A DNA stretch of 64,000 nt. Source: Moritella sp. Urea-trap-13. GTDB lineage: Bacteria > Pseudomonadota > Gammaproteobacteria > Enterobacterales > Moritellaceae. Position 1 is the stretch's first letter; each line of letters opens with the position of its first letter. The notes under the pieces are model-generated. The model was given only the letters and a program-made list of their open reading frames with translations. It was not told the DNA's origin and did no database searches. Location of the stretch: assembly GCF_002836355.1 (NCBI RefSeq), contig NZ_PJCA01000031.1:868001-932000 (forward strand), written 5' to 3'. Below are positions 49,020 to 57,600 of this stretch, one piece after another. The translations under genes and the position numbers were made by a program.

Positions 49020-49138
49020 TTCATTCCTAATACATTTTGTTTGTGAATGCCAAAGTCTCAATATCGTCCATTTCACGTTCAAAGTATTGATATAGGACAA
49101 TTAAACATTATCTACTTGGCAAGTATTTTTATTCACCG

Positions 49139-49660
49139 TTATTTATACAGGGTTTCAACATACTTATGAGTTGGTTCTTCAAGAAGGTCTTGAGGATGAT
49201 CACCTCCGAATGTTAACCACTTGCTTTTACCTGAATATGTAATGTTACCAATTTCTGTTTTTGTTTTAGAGTCGTAAGTAATAATTTGAATTTCTATTTT
49301 ATCAACTTTTCCAGACCACTCTGTTGCCCTATCCTCCCAATGTAAAATAATCGGTTCTACATAATAGCCATATTTACTAGAGTCGATAGAATCTAAACAA
49401 TTTTTATCTTTGCAGTCAGTAGTAATAGCTACTTTATTGGTATTTTTGGAAAATGCACTCCGTATTGCATTAGCCGTCATACGCCCTGAGTTTCTATATT
49501 CAGTTTGGTCATACCAACCATTTTCAGGGGTTGAAATTAAAACCCCTGAATTTTGATCTAATTTCACTTCTGGTGACTGGTATTCATTATGTTTATATGA
49601 AGAACTGCACCCCGAAAGAAAAATAATTGCAGTACCAAACATGACAATATTACGGTTCAT
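49139..49660 (-). CDS. hypothetical lipoprotein
   Basis: A lipobox FLSGCSSS makes Cys18 the lipid site of a 173-residue protein. The mature part is hydrophilic with a pair of cysteines (TDCKDKNC, about 102-109) and no named domain. GGAG precedes the ATG, and an attC-like end (GGGCGTTATC) lies 23 bases further up. This matches the spacing of a cassette gene to its recombination site. Confidence 0.75.
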   Translation of the reverse strand: MNRNIVMFGTAIIFLSGCSSSYKHNEYQSPEVKLDQNSGVLISTPENGWYDQTEYRNSGRMTANAIRSAFSKNTNKVAITTDCKDKNCLDSIDSSKYGYYVEPIILHWEDRATEWSGKVDKIEIQIITYDSKTKTEIGNITYSGKSKWLTFGGDHPQDLLEEPTHKYVETLYK

Positions 49661-49682
49661 AGATTTACTCCTGTGATACAGA

Positions 49683-49701
49683 TAACGCCCTATTAAGCGG
49701 C
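49683..49701 (-). repeat. attC right-end-like motif (1)
   Basis: On the minus strand GCCGCTTAATAGGGCGTTA ends 23 bases before the next gene. It resembles the 3' arm of chromosomal-integron attC sites (core GTTRRRY, here GTTATCT). A possible left arm (GTAACAAG...GTAGCCGC) lies at about 49738-49715, giving a site of roughly 60 bases. Confidence 0.45.
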
Positions 49702-49741
49702 AAATGGTTGTTGAACAAAGCGGCTACGCTGACTTGTTACA

Positions 49742-50377
49742 TTATTTTCTAGCCACAACATGACAAGCTTTACTATTATGGCCAGTCATTGTTTGGTTGT
49801 TAATAACCAAAGACTTTTCTATTTTGAATTCACTCACTATGCTCTTAATGTCTGCCTGAGTGCCATGCCACATGGGAACACCAACACCTGACGTGAACAA
49901 TACGCTTTCATCAGCACAAAACTCAGCCAAATAAATCACCCCATTTGGCTTTAAGATCCGCAATAGTTCGGAAACAACATTTGCTCTAATTTTCTGGTCT
50001 CGAATACAGGTAAAAACAGCACAACTAATGACTGCGTCAAATGATTCATCAGGGAACGGCAGAGGTGTCCCCATTACGTGATTCAACTCAAGGTAAGGAA
50101 ATTCATTAGTCCCTCGATTAATCATTTCTAATGAGGAATCAACACCAGTGATATTTTTAAAGCCTAAGCCATGAAGCTGATTAGTGATGCGTCCATATCC
50201 ACAACCAAAATCGAGCACTTGGCTAGAAGAAGGAAGCCTATCGGTCAGTAGTTCATTGATTATTTCAAGGTTGAATTCAACTTTATAAGCAACATCATTC
50301 CAATTACTCAAACCTAGTTCCTTAAATCTGGAGTGAATTAAGAGAGTCGATACATTTGACTCTATGTTCATTTTCAA
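49742..50377 (-). CDS. class I SAM-dependent methyltransferase
   Basis: A 211-residue protein with motif I VLDFGCGYGRI, the acidic strand ITGVDSSLEMI and the segments FDAVISCAVFTCIRD and LLRILKPNGVIYLAEF, typical of Methyltransf_11/25 small-molecule methylases. The substrate is unknown. It is a common cassette-type product and lies upstream of attC-like motif 1. Confidence 0.88.
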   Translation of the reverse strand: MKMNIESNVSTLLIHSRFKELGLSNWNDVAYKVEFNLEIINELLTDRLPSSSQVLDFGCGYGRITNQLHGLGFKNITGVDSSLEMINRGTNEFPYLELNHVMGTPLPFPDESFDAVISCAVFTCIRDQKIRANVVSELLRILKPNGVIYLAEFCADESVLFTSGVGVPMWHGTQADIKSIVSEFKIEKSLVINNQTMTGHNSKACHVVARK

Positions 50378-50401
50378 ATTCGCCTTGTTTGCTACTGAGC
50401 A

Positions 50402-50809
50402 CTACTTTCTTGAAGGCTCATGCTTTTCATGCATTGGTAATTTAACATCGAGTTCCTCCCAGTTTCCCTTCGAGGTAATGAAATTATGGGAAATTGGTCG
50501 CTCAACGATATCACTGTCGATCACACCTAAACGTATTCTCAATTTTTCAGGCTTCTCCGAGTTTGAGCTATAGATTGGAGAACCACACGTAGAGCAGAAA
50601 TACTTTCGCTTTCCCTCACTGCTTTCATAGTATTTAAGTGCATTCTTAATATCGGTAATGTGAAGTTCAGACGCATTCACAAATCCATTTGTAGCGTAGA
50701 CACTCCCACTTGCTTTACGACAGCGAGAACAATGGCAATAAATCGGATCTGAAATTGCGCCATTCAATTCAAACTGAATAGATCCGCACAAACAACTTCC
50801 AGTATACAT
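50402..50809 (-). CDS. GFA family zinc protein
   Basis: A 135-residue Mss4-like protein: CLCGSIQFEL near the start, YCHCSRCRKASGSVYA, and YFCSTCGSPIYSS. Same fold as the gene at 42.1 kb but clearly a different branch. AAGGGG precedes the ATG. An attC-like end GGCGTTAGGC lies about 35 bases upstream. Enzymatic role unproven. Confidence 0.88.
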   Translation of the reverse strand: MYTGSCLCGSIQFELNGAISDPIYCHCSRCRKASGSVYATNGFVNASELHITDIKNALKYYESSEGKRKYFCSTCGSPIYSSNSEKPEKLRIRLGVIDSDIVERPISHNFITSKGNWEELDVKLPMHEKHEPSRK

Positions 50810-50843
50810 TTAAACCCCTTAATATTAACCAAGATTGTAATTA

Positions 50844-50855
50844 GCCTAACGCCAC
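50844..50855 (-). repeat. attC right-end-like motif (2)
   Basis: On the minus strand GTGGCGTTAGGC contains the core GTTAGGC, an exact match to the GTTRRRY core-site pattern, between a GST gene and a GFA gene. The left arm is not recognisable. Confidence 0.4.
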
Positions 50856-50892
50856 AATTACAAAAACAAAATTAGAATAAAAATGTAATCAG

Positions 50893-51489
50893 TTACATCA
50901 TACCGACGTAACTAGGTGTTGATTGAATTCGATGGCACCACTTTTTAATCTCAGGATAATGGTTTAAATCAAAACCACCCTCATCAGCAACATGGCTATA
51001 AGCATAAAGTGAAATATCAGCAATCGTCATTTCATTACCCACTAAAAACTTAGTTTGAGCCAACTGGTTTTCCATTAATTGCAGCGCTTTATTACCGCCC
51101 TCTTGAAGGGAAAAATATTCATCTTCCCTTTCTTTAGGCATACCTAAATATTTTTGAATAAAACGGGCGACAGCAATAAAAGGTTCATGGCTATATTGTT
51201 CGAAGAAAAGCCATTCATACACCTTAGCCTTCAGGTAAATATCGGTTGGTAGCAGAGCTGTATTCTCGGCAAAATACCCTAATATTGCGTTAGATTCACA
51301 TAGGTAACGACCATCATCTAATTCGACAGCGGGGATCTTGCCATTTGGATTTTTAGAGCGGAACGCATCAGTTTTCGTTTCACCGGCTAAAATATTCACA
51401 TCAATCCATTCATGTTCAATACTTAAAAACGATAATAACATCTTCACTTTTAAGCAATTTCCTGATTGTAGATCACCATATACTTTCAT
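50893..51489 (-). CDS. glutathione S-transferase family protein
   Basis: A 198-residue GST. The thioredoxin-like N-domain has MKVYGDLQSGNCLKVKMLL, the conserved cis-Pro in NPNGKIPAVELDDGRYLCESNAIL, and the ES glutathione-binding pair. The C-terminal helical domain contains MTIADISLYAYSHVADEGGF (N-capping box). The catalytic residue may be Ser9 or Cys12. It probably conjugates or reduces electrophiles. Co-oriented with PhzF, 60 bases downstream of it. Confidence 0.9.
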   Translation of the reverse strand: MKVYGDLQSGNCLKVKMLLSFLSIEHEWIDVNILAGETKTDAFRSKNPNGKIPAVELDDGRYLCESNAILGYFAENTALLPTDIYLKAKVYEWLFFEQYSHEPFIAVARFIQKYLGMPKEREDEYFSLQEGGNKALQLMENQLAQTKFLVGNEMTIADISLYAYSHVADEGGFDLNHYPEIKKWCHRIQSTPSYVGMM

Positions 51490-51548
51490 TTTCGCCCTCC
51501 TTGACGATTCGGCTTATACTAAGTTTAGATTTATACTAAACGTTGATA

Positions 51549-52334
51549 TTAAACGTTTATAGTACCTTTCAGGTATAGCACCCCTTGACCAGACACAATG
51601 ACATGCTGATTTGAAACCTGACAATTTAAAATACCACCTCGGCGAGAGGCTTGGTATGCCAACAAGTTAGTTTTGTTTAATTTATCTGCCCAATAAGGCG
51701 CCAAGCCCGCATGAATAGAGCCTGTAACAGGATCTTCATCGCCACCGTTTGCTGGCCAGAAATAACGCGAAATGAAATCATATTGAGTAGATGCTGAAGT
51801 GACGACAACGTCATAAGGGGCAAGCTGCTTCAATTGTTCTGAATCATAAGTGACATCTAATACGTCTTGTTCACTGTTTAAAATAGCAAAGTAGGCCTGT
51901 CTATTCCTCAGCACCTGCGTTGGTGTTTTAGAAAGCCCTAAGAGTAGCGGCTCTGGTATATCAGCAATAGGCTCCGGCATTTGAGCAGGGAAAGTCATTT
52001 CGATTTCATCGTCCTGATTAAGTACGACTCTTAAAGTACCAACTTCAGAGGTGATAAACTCAATTTCGTTTTCAACACCAAACTCATGAAATAGCACGAA
52101 AGCAGACGCCAATGTCGCATGACCACAAAAATCAATTTCTGTCAGGGGTGAGAACCAACGAATTTCGTACTGGTTACCATCAACCAGCCTGATAAACGCA
52201 GTTTCCGATAGGTTGTTCTCTGCTGCGATACTTTGCATCAATTCAGCGGTTAACCAATTATCCACTGGAATGACAGCTGCTGAATTACCTTTGAACTGTT
52301 GATCTGTAAACGCATCAACAACGAATATATCCAT
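51549..52334 (-). CDS. PhzF family isomerase-like protein
   Basis: About 261 residues from the ATG at 52334 (MDIFVVDAFTDQQFKGNSAAV), with the catalytic-type Glu in NNLSETAFI, and ALASAFVL, DPVTGSIHAGLAPYW as the second-half signature. The diaminopimelate-epimerase fold catalyses isomerisation, as in phenazine synthesis, but most members have unknown substrates. GGAG is 14 bases upstream of the ATG and 8 bases before an in-frame TTG two codons earlier, so the TTG may be the true start. Confidence 0.88.
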   Translation of the reverse strand: MDIFVVDAFTDQQFKGNSAAVIPVDNWLTAELMQSIAAENNLSETAFIRLVDGNQYEIRWFSPLTEIDFCGHATLASAFVLFHEFGVENEIEFITSEVGTLRVVLNQDDEIEMTFPAQMPEPIADIPEPLLLGLSKTPTQVLRNRQAYFAILNSEQDVLDVTYDSEQLKQLAPYDVVVTSASTQYDFISRYFWPANGGDEDPVTGSIHAGLAPYWADKLNKTNLLAYQASRRGGILNCQVSNQHVIVSGQGVLYLKGTINV

Positions 52335-52550
52335 TTTCAATGTATGAACTCCTTTTGCTTTATAACTGAAAAACACTCAACCAACTTGGGTATATGGCGA
52401 GTTTTCAAGGCTGGTCACAGTAGAAGCAACAATCAACTCACCGCCGTATTTTCTATGATAGGTAAGGATAATGGTCCAAGTTCATTGATTCGCACCCTAT
52501 CGATAATATTGTAGTGATAAATTATATATCCACTCATATTTCAACGTCCC

Positions 52551-52610
52551 TGATGCTGATTGTAATAAATCGCGTTGATTCATTTACTATAAACGATTCT
52601 GATTTTGCCA
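52551..52610. repeat. direct repeat copy 1 (remnant of a catB 3' end)
   Basis: This segment, GATTCATTTACTATAAACGA and flanks, is nearly the same as 53250-53309. On the minus strand the inner part reads WQNQNRL-stop, the tail of the CatB gene. It abuts the stop codon of nnrU. Confidence 0.8.
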
Positions 52611-53171
52611 TTATCGCAGCGGTACACCTGACAAGTGTGGATGCAAAAAGATCACCGATGAAAACACGACGACACCAACCACAAAACATACTAAGTCTTG
52701 AAGCCAACTTGCACGAGGAGGTTTGACCCATTTCCCTTCTCTTTTATTGATTAATACTATCTCTATCACTGCCCACAAACCAAGCCAGCTGAAGAGCAAA
52801 ATCGAGCGAGAATCCCCGTTTACGAGTAAATGAGCCACCGCCCAAATTACAACACTTAATAATTGAGGATGGCGAATAAACTGCTTTATTTTTGTTGGCA
52901 ATTTAGAGGCTACAAATAGAATAAATGCAATCGCCATTAAAATGACTGACAACGGTCGGACAAATCCAGGCAACATATACAAATATGTTGGAACAGAACT
53001 ACCCCAACCCGTTACGATGAGTACTAACGATAAGACAATCATAGCCACAAACACAGCCATATAAATTAGTTGTCCTACACTATTAACAAATGCAGCTTTA
53101 CTCGATGCAAAAACTGATGGGAAAAAGTGAACGACAGACCAAAGCATCAGTCCAGAAAACAGATAAATCAT
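52611..53171 (-). CDS. NnrU family membrane protein
   Basis: A 186-residue protein with five or six membrane helices and the NnrU landmarks RHPQLLSVVIWAVAHLLVNGD and LFSWLGLWAVIEI. NnrU was first seen near denitrification genes and resembles isoprenylcysteine methyltransferases, but its role is unsettled. AAGGAG precedes the ATG. It is flanked by ~58-base direct repeats that include the end of catB, so it may have been inserted by recombination. An attC-like end lies 29 bases upstream. Confidence 0.88.
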   Translation of the reverse strand: MIYLFSGLMLWSVVHFFPSVFASSKAAFVNSVGQLIYMAVFVAMIVLSLVLIVTGWGSSVPTYLYMLPGFVRPLSVILMAIAFILFVASKLPTKIKQFIRHPQLLSVVIWAVAHLLVNGDSRSILLFSWLGLWAVIEIVLINKREGKWVKPPRASWLQDLVCFVVGVVVFSSVIFLHPHLSGVPLR

Positions 53172-53199
53172 AGGAACTCCTTGTTAAATTTAATATACA

Positions 53200-53217
53200 T
53201 AGCGCCTTGCTAAGCGG
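53200..53217 (-). repeat. attC right-end-like motif (3), degenerate
   Basis: On the minus strand CCGCTTAGCAAGGCGCTA parallels the other ends but has GCTA in place of GTTA. It lies between catB and nnrU. Confidence 0.35.
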
Positions 53218-53249
53218 AAATTAATAGCTAGCTATAATCAAGAAATGAA

Positions 53250-53309
53250 CAATGCTGAGTATAATAAATCGCGTTGATGCATTTACTATAAACAATTCTG
53301 ATTTTGCCA
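53250..53309. repeat. direct repeat copy 2 (catB 3' end and flank)
   Basis: Partner of 52551-52610, with about five mismatches in 58 bases. It covers the last codons of catB (WQNQNCL-stop) and the following flank ATAAATCGCGTTGAT. Confidence 0.8.
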
Positions 53310-53918
53310 ATAATCATAAAGACCATTGATATCTGACGAACACATTAAACTCATTGCACCCTTAATTTTCTCATCACTCCATTGCCACCATTTCATTTCT
53401 AATAACTGCGCAATTTCACTTTCAGTAAAACGATAACGGATATGTTTTGCTGGGTTTGAACCAACAATTGAATAAGGTGCGACATCTTTGGTTACGACAG
53501 CACGGCTTGCGATAATTGCGCCGTCACCAACCGTTACCCCGCTCATAATCATCGCTTCAGTGCCAATCCAAACATCGTTACCAATTACCGTATCGCCAGA
53601 ACGTTCAAATCCATCTTTAGCATCTGAGAAATTTTCATCGTCTTGGTAGAAAAATGGGAAGGTACTGACCCAATTATTTTGATGCCCTTGATTACCCGCC
53701 ATCATAAACACAGCACCCGAGCCAATTGAGCAATAACTACCAATAATTAACTTATCAATGTCAGTTCTATCAGGCAGTAAATAGCGAGCGCAATCATCAA
53801 AACTATGGTTATGATAATAGCCAGAATAGTAACTGTGCTCACCCACGATGATATTAGGGTTCGTCACTTGTTCTTTCAATGATTTACCCACAAAAGGGCT
53901 TTCGAAATAATTGTTCAA
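53286..53918 (-). CDS. catB: CatB-type (xenobiotic) chloramphenicol O-acetyltransferase
   Basis: A 210-residue hexapeptide-repeat acetyltransferase. The start [54 protein letters not shown] with catalytic His79, and [11 protein letters not shown] match type B chloramphenicol acetyltransferases; the C-terminus [15 protein letters not shown] also fits. catB genes are classic integron cassettes (for example catB9 of the Vibrio cholerae superintegron). Whether it gives resistance depends on expression and is not shown by sequence. Confidence 0.9.
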   Translation of the reverse strand: MNNYFESPFVGKSLKEQVTNPNIIVGEHSYYSGYYHNHSFDDCARYLLPDRTDIDKLIIGSYCSIGSGAVFMMAGNQGHQNNWVSTFPFFYQDDENFSDAKDGFERSGDTVIGNDVWIGTEAMIMSGVTVGDGAIIASRAVVTKDVAPYSIVGSNPAKHIRYRFTESEIAQLLEMKWWQWSDEKIKGAMSLMCSSDINGLYDYWQNQNCL

Positions 53919-53972
53919 CTTAAATCCTTTTTAAAGCCTAGGTGATACCACTAAAGGGCTAGCAATTTAATT

Positions 53973-54380
53973 TTAAAGTGTGTCCTGACAAAATCGAAAT
54001 AAGTAACCATCGGGGGGTTGGACGATAAATTGCTGTTGAACCTCTATATGATTACCACATTTATATGACTTAGACTCTAAGTGTAAATATATCGCATCTG
54101 AAGCGAGTGATTTAACATTACGATATAAAGCTTCGATATCTTCAACGTCCCACTGGAAATTAACACCACGCCCTAAAGGAGCCTCAAGCTTATCTGAGAT
54201 CCACTTTCGGCTATTACCGTTAATTCCTTCAAGCATCAAATCAACACCATCAAGCGTGAGATATGCGAACTCTTCTTTCGGTCGTTCGTATTTTACAGCG
54301 AACCCCAATACATTAACGAAGAACGATTTACTCACATTTATATCGAAACAGTAAAGCTCTGGAACTACTCGTAATGTCAT
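53973..54380 (-). CDS. VOC/glyoxalase superfamily, bleomycin-resistance-like
   Basis: A 135-residue VOC protein: VPELYCFDINVSKSFFVNVLGF, LDGVDLMLEG and the closing VQPPDGYLFRFCQDTL. The lengths and motif order fit small bleomycin-resistance-type binding proteins, frequent in integron cassettes. AAGGAA lies before the ATG. Directly upstream is an 8-bp tandem repeat that could alter the leader or promoter. Confidence 0.85.
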   Translation of the reverse strand: MTLRVVPELYCFDINVSKSFFVNVLGFAVKYERPKEEFAYLTLDGVDLMLEGINGNSRKWISDKLEAPLGRGVNFQWDVEDIEALYRNVKSLASDAIYLHLESKSYKCGNHIEVQQQFIVQPPDGYLFRFCQDTL

Positions 54381-54388
54381 AATTTCCT

Positions 54389-54428
54389 TATTTACCTATT
54401 TACCTATTTACCTATTTACCTATTTACA
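54389..54428. repeat. octanucleotide tandem repeat (TATTTACC)5
   Basis: Five head-to-tail copies of TATTTACC (the last ending CA) lie 9-48 bases upstream of the VOC gene, in its leader or promoter. On the coding strand the unit reads GGTAAATA, which contains a weak ribosome-site-like GGTAA. Confidence 0.9.
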
Positions 54429-54474
54429 TAGTCGGGAACACCGTAAACATCGGCGAACTAATATGGTGCCTTTT

Positions 54475-54966
54475 TTACTCTGAAAAATGTGACATATTAG
54501 GAATTTGCAGCGTTACCATGTCAGGTGATTTTAAAGTGTCTGTTTGCTGCTTATTTTTAATATCTATGACGAATTTGCTGTGACATTTTTCAAAGTGATA
54601 AATTGCAGTGATATGAAGCGGCTTGTGGTTTTTAGCTAAAATGATATCTGTATCGTAACCAGTTGAATCTTCTCGGAAGCTCTCTTCAAAACTTAATTGT
54701 GTGTAAATATCATATTGATTTGAACTTGATAAGTTACCATATCGCAGTTCGACTCTTTTTAATTTGGCATGTTCAATTAAAGGGAAATAAAAAGAAACCA
54801 TGGTATCTCCGTCGCTGTATATATGGTTTTCGACTAAAATACCTGATTCATTATTAATTTCACACTCAACCTCTTCAATATCTATATATGCTTCGTTCTC
54901 GTCAGCATGGGCAGATAAGGAAAAGGTAATTATTAATAATAAAATGTATTTCAGTACTTGCTTCAT
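54475..54966 (-). CDS. hypothetical secreted protein, 163 aa
   Basis: A signal peptide (1-21, cleavage near AHADE) leads a mature protein of about 142 residues that is acidic at its start and predicted beta-rich, with two cysteines (about 35 and 138) able to form a disulfide. No domain recognised. Its ATG follows attC-like motif 4 by 6 bases, the typical cassette layout. Confidence 0.7.
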   Translation of the reverse strand: MKQVLKYILLLIITFSLSAHADENEAYIDIEEVECEINNESGILVENHIYSDGDTMVSFYFPLIEHAKLKRVELRYGNLSSSNQYDIYTQLSFEESFREDSTGYDTDIILAKNHKPLHITAIYHFEKCHSKFVIDIKNKQQTDTLKSPDMVTLQIPNMSHFSE

Positions 54967-54971
54967 ATAAA

Positions 54972-54996
54972 ACCTAACGCCTTATTAAGCGGCGGC
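54972..54996 (-). repeat. attC right-end-like motif (4), best match
   Basis: On the minus strand GCCGCCGCTTAATAAGGC is followed by GTTAGGT, an exact GTTRRRY core. This is the form of the right arm in many chromosomal integrons. The complementary left arm expected upstream within the GS-HQR gene end is absent. Confidence 0.5.
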
Positions 54997-55002
54997 AAAT
55001 AG

Positions 55003-55986
55003 TTAGCTAAACTGTTTATCGCGATTATGAGGTGCAGTCCAATCTTGCTTATGCGAAACAGGAATAATGCCGTAAGGGTTAATCGCTAAATGGCTCGCAT
55101 AATAATGACACTTAATATGCGCTTCATTAACGGTTTTAGCGACATTCGGTACTTGATACAATTCCAACATATAGTTGTAGATGTTGCTAAATTCTTTGAT
55201 CAACTTCAAATTACACTTGAAATGGGTATGATACACAGAATCAAAACGCACTAATGTGGCCCATAAACGCCAATCAGCCTCGGTAATTTCATCTCCCGTT
55301 AAATAGCGCTGTTTTGAAAACTTTTCGTCAAGACCTTCTAGCGCGATAAAAAGCGCTTTAACATTTTTGTCATACGCTTCTTGGGTAGTGGCAAAACCTG
55401 TTTTATAAACACCATTGTTAATTTTGTGATAAACCAACTCATTTTCTTGGTCGATTTTTTCTCTTAACTGCTCAGGGTAAAAATCTTCTGTATTTCCAGT
55501 AATGGCGTTAAAAGCGCTATTAAACATGCGAATAATTTCAGAAGATTCATTATTTACAATCACTTTATCTTTTTTGTCCCATAAAATAGGTACGCTATTG
55601 ACTCCACTGTAATCGGGGTCTTGAGATAAGTACTTTTCAGCAATAAAGTTATCACCGTATAAATCATCACCTGTTGTACCGTAAAGTTTTGCTGATTCTT
55701 CATCATGCTTAAAGCTCCAACCATTTTCATGCATAACAGGATGAACCACACTAACGGTAATCAAATCTTCTAATCCTTTTAATTGGCGGAAAATCAAGGT
55801 GCGATGTGCCCAAGGACAAGCCAATGATACATATAAATGATAACGACCCGCTTCGGCTTGAAAACCTTCACGTCCTGTTATACCCGCACTGCCATCGGCG
55901 GTGATCCAATTTCTAAATTGTGATTCTTTACGCTGGTATTCACCATCTTTTATGCTGCTGCCCCAGCTATTTTTTACTGATTTCAT
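55003..55986 (-). CDS. yqjG: glutathionyl-hydroquinone reductase (YqjG/EcfG type)
   Basis: A 327-residue omega-like GST that reduces glutathionyl-hydroquinones. The catalytic Cys57 is in SLACPWAHRT; VPILWDKKDKVIVNNESSEI binds glutathione, and RWLTGDEITEADWRL-type residues (here RYLTGDEITEADWRL) begin the C-domain; the tail is HYYASHLAINPYGIIP. In E. coli yqjG follows yqjF (DoxX) and is linked to yhaJ control. Here it is the last gene of a pirin-nitroreductase-GS-HQR run. Confidence 0.94.
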   Translation of the reverse strand: MKSVKNSWGSSIKDGEYQRKESQFRNWITADGSAGITGREGFQAEAGRYHLYVSLACPWAHRTLIFRQLKGLEDLITVSVVHPVMHENGWSFKHDEESAKLYGTTGDDLYGDNFIAEKYLSQDPDYSGVNSVPILWDKKDKVIVNNESSEIIRMFNSAFNAITGNTEDFYPEQLREKIDQENELVYHKINNGVYKTGFATTQEAYDKNVKALFIALEGLDEKFSKQRYLTGDEITEADWRLWATLVRFDSVYHTHFKCNLKLIKEFSNIYNYMLELYQVPNVAKTVNEAHIKCHYYASHLAINPYGIIPVSHKQDWTAPHNRDKQFS

Positions 55987-56106
55987 TATAATGCCTATTA
56001 GTTTATTTCGTTGTTGTATCTCTTTATTGAATATAAATAAAGAGATACGATGATTACGTTAATGTTGTTTCATTTTGACGAATAAACGCTGTTATGTCTG
56101 TTACGA

Positions 56107-56736
56107 TCAAATAATATGTACAGCTTCTTCAAAAGTAAGTCTTGGTCCACGAGGGTAATTTCCGGTGCTGTCACCATAGCCAAGATTAATTAAGAAGTTA
56201 GACTTGTATCGCCCTTCTGGAAAAAACTCGGCATCAACAGCATTATTATCAAAACCGCTCATAGGTCCACAATCTAAGCCCAACATACGCGCTGCGATAA
56301 TTAAATAAGCCCCTTGCATTGAACTATTTCGTTCTGCCGTTGCTTTAGTAAAAGACTCATTGCTTTCAAACATTCCTTTCGCATCGGGTAATGCAGGAAA
56401 CTGCTCAGGCAGGTGATTAAAAAACTCCATATCTGAAGCAATAATAACCGTAACAGGAGCTACTAAGCTTTTTTCTTGATTACCAGGTAAAAGCGTTGAG
56501 TTTAAACGCTTTTTAGCTTCAGCCGTTTTCAAAAAAACAAAATGTCCTGGTTGGCTGTTCATTGACGTTGGCCCCCATTTCATCAATTCATAAAGCTGAG
56601 CTAATAATTCATCTGATACTTGTGCTTGGGTAAAGGTATTAAAAGTGCGTGCATTAATAAATGTTTGCTCTAATGCGTCATTCCCTAAAATATTGTTGTT
56701 TAATGATTTACTTGCTAATAATGTCGACATTTTCAT
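56107..56736 (-). CDS. nitroreductase family protein, RutE/HadB type
   Basis: A 209-residue FMN nitroreductase of the RutE (malonic semialdehyde reductase) branch: TFNTFTQAQVSDELLAQLY, LMKWGPTSMNSQPGHF, LGLDCGPMSGFDN and INLGYGDSTGNYPRGPRL. The rut operon is not present, so a role in aldehyde, quinone or nitro-compound reduction within the YhaJ-type locus is more likely. It follows pirin 1 by about 40 bases and precedes GS-HQR by 120. Confidence 0.88.
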   Translation of the reverse strand: MKMSTLLASKSLNNNILGNDALEQTFINARTFNTFTQAQVSDELLAQLYELMKWGPTSMNSQPGHFVFLKTAEAKKRLNSTLLPGNQEKSLVAPVTVIIASDMEFFNHLPEQFPALPDAKGMFESNESFTKATAERNSSMQGAYLIIAARMLGLDCGPMSGFDNNAVDAEFFPEGRYKSNFLINLGYGDSTGNYPRGPRLTFEEAVHII

Positions 56737-56775
56737 TTCCTAAAAAGTATACTAATTATGGTTAATGGTTTGATA

Positions 56776-57516
56776 TTAGCCAGTTTTTTTCATTTCAATA
56801 ATAATGAAATGGGCATGATTGCCTTTTAAAGAAAAGTTCACTTTTCCAGCTGACGTTAACTCCAAAGAATCTCTTTCATTCAATGCTGGGTAACCTTCAA
56901 CATGCATACGGCCTTCAACACAAGTAATGTAAGCCTGTCTACTGGGCTTTAATTCAAATTCAACGGTAGAACACGAATCTGTAATTTCAGAAGCATATAC
57001 ATTAACATCAGTATTAATGTATAAAGGTGATGTGCCTTTATTTTTGGGATTACCGACAATGTGTAATAATTTATTTTCTCTATCTGCTAACGTAAACCCT
57101 TTATGACTATAGCGAACGGCACCACCTCTTTTTGGAGGCATGATCCAAATTTGTAAAAAACGACACCAGTCACCTTGCTTATTCATTTCTGAATGCAGCA
57201 CGCCATTGCCAGCTGAAATGGCTTGCACGTGGCCTCGTCCAATAGTTTCTTCTTTTTTAGAAACACTATCCCAATGCGTTAACTTACCTTTAACCACATA
57301 ACTGATAATTTCCATATCTTTATGAGGATGACGGCCAAAGCCACTGCGAGGTTTTACATCATCATCGTTTAAAACACGTAATGCGCCAAACCCCATTCGT
57401 GATTGATCGTGATAATTCGCAAATGAAAAATGAAAGCGTGAATTTGCTGGGTGCATATGACTGCTAGACAAAGAATATAATTCTGAAGCATTAATTTTTT
57501 GATGAGTTGTCTTCAT
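56776..57516 (-). CDS. pirin family protein (copy 1)
   Basis: A 246-residue bicupin from the ATG at 57516 (AGAG upstream; the frame opens 14 codons earlier). Pirin metal ligands are seen in GFGRHPHKDMEIISYV (two His) and GVLHSEM (His, Glu). YhaK/YhhW relatives show quercetin 2,3-dioxygenase-like chemistry or redox sensing. It is only moderately similar to pirin 2 at 58.6 kb, but the two share a 26-base element upstream. Confidence 0.92.
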   Translation of the reverse strand: MKTTHQKINASELYSLSSSHMHPANSRFHFSFANYHDQSRMGFGALRVLNDDDVKPRSGFGRHPHKDMEIISYVVKGKLTHWDSVSKKEETIGRGHVQAISAGNGVLHSEMNKQGDWCRFLQIWIMPPKRGGAVRYSHKGFTLADRENKLLHIVGNPKNKGTSPLYINTDVNVYASEITDSCSTVEFELKPSRQAYITCVEGRMHVEGYPALNERDSLELTSAGKVNFSLKGNHAHFIIIEMKKTG

Positions 57517-57549
57517 GGCAATTACTCTAGGGTAAATAGGTTGTCCTTT

Positions 57550-57575
57550 ATCGACCAATGGTGAACATCGGCCGA
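57550..57575 (-). promoter_or_regulatory. conserved element upstream of pirin 1
   Basis: On the minus strand TCGGCCGAT, then GTTCACCA, then TTGGTCGAT. It matches the element at 59322-59347 upstream of pirin 2 except at three bases. It is a direct repeat of a 9-mer with an internal short stem. Confidence 0.5.
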
Positions 57576-57600
57576 TTGACTATATTGTGTATTATGTTGA

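Noticed and set aside
54389-54428. TATTTACC repeats as a CRISPR
   Set aside because: Units of 8 bases without spacers; a simple tandem repeat.
55003-55120. Complete attC at the end of the GS-HQR gene
   Set aside because: Only the right arm is present; no complementary left arm within about 120 bases.
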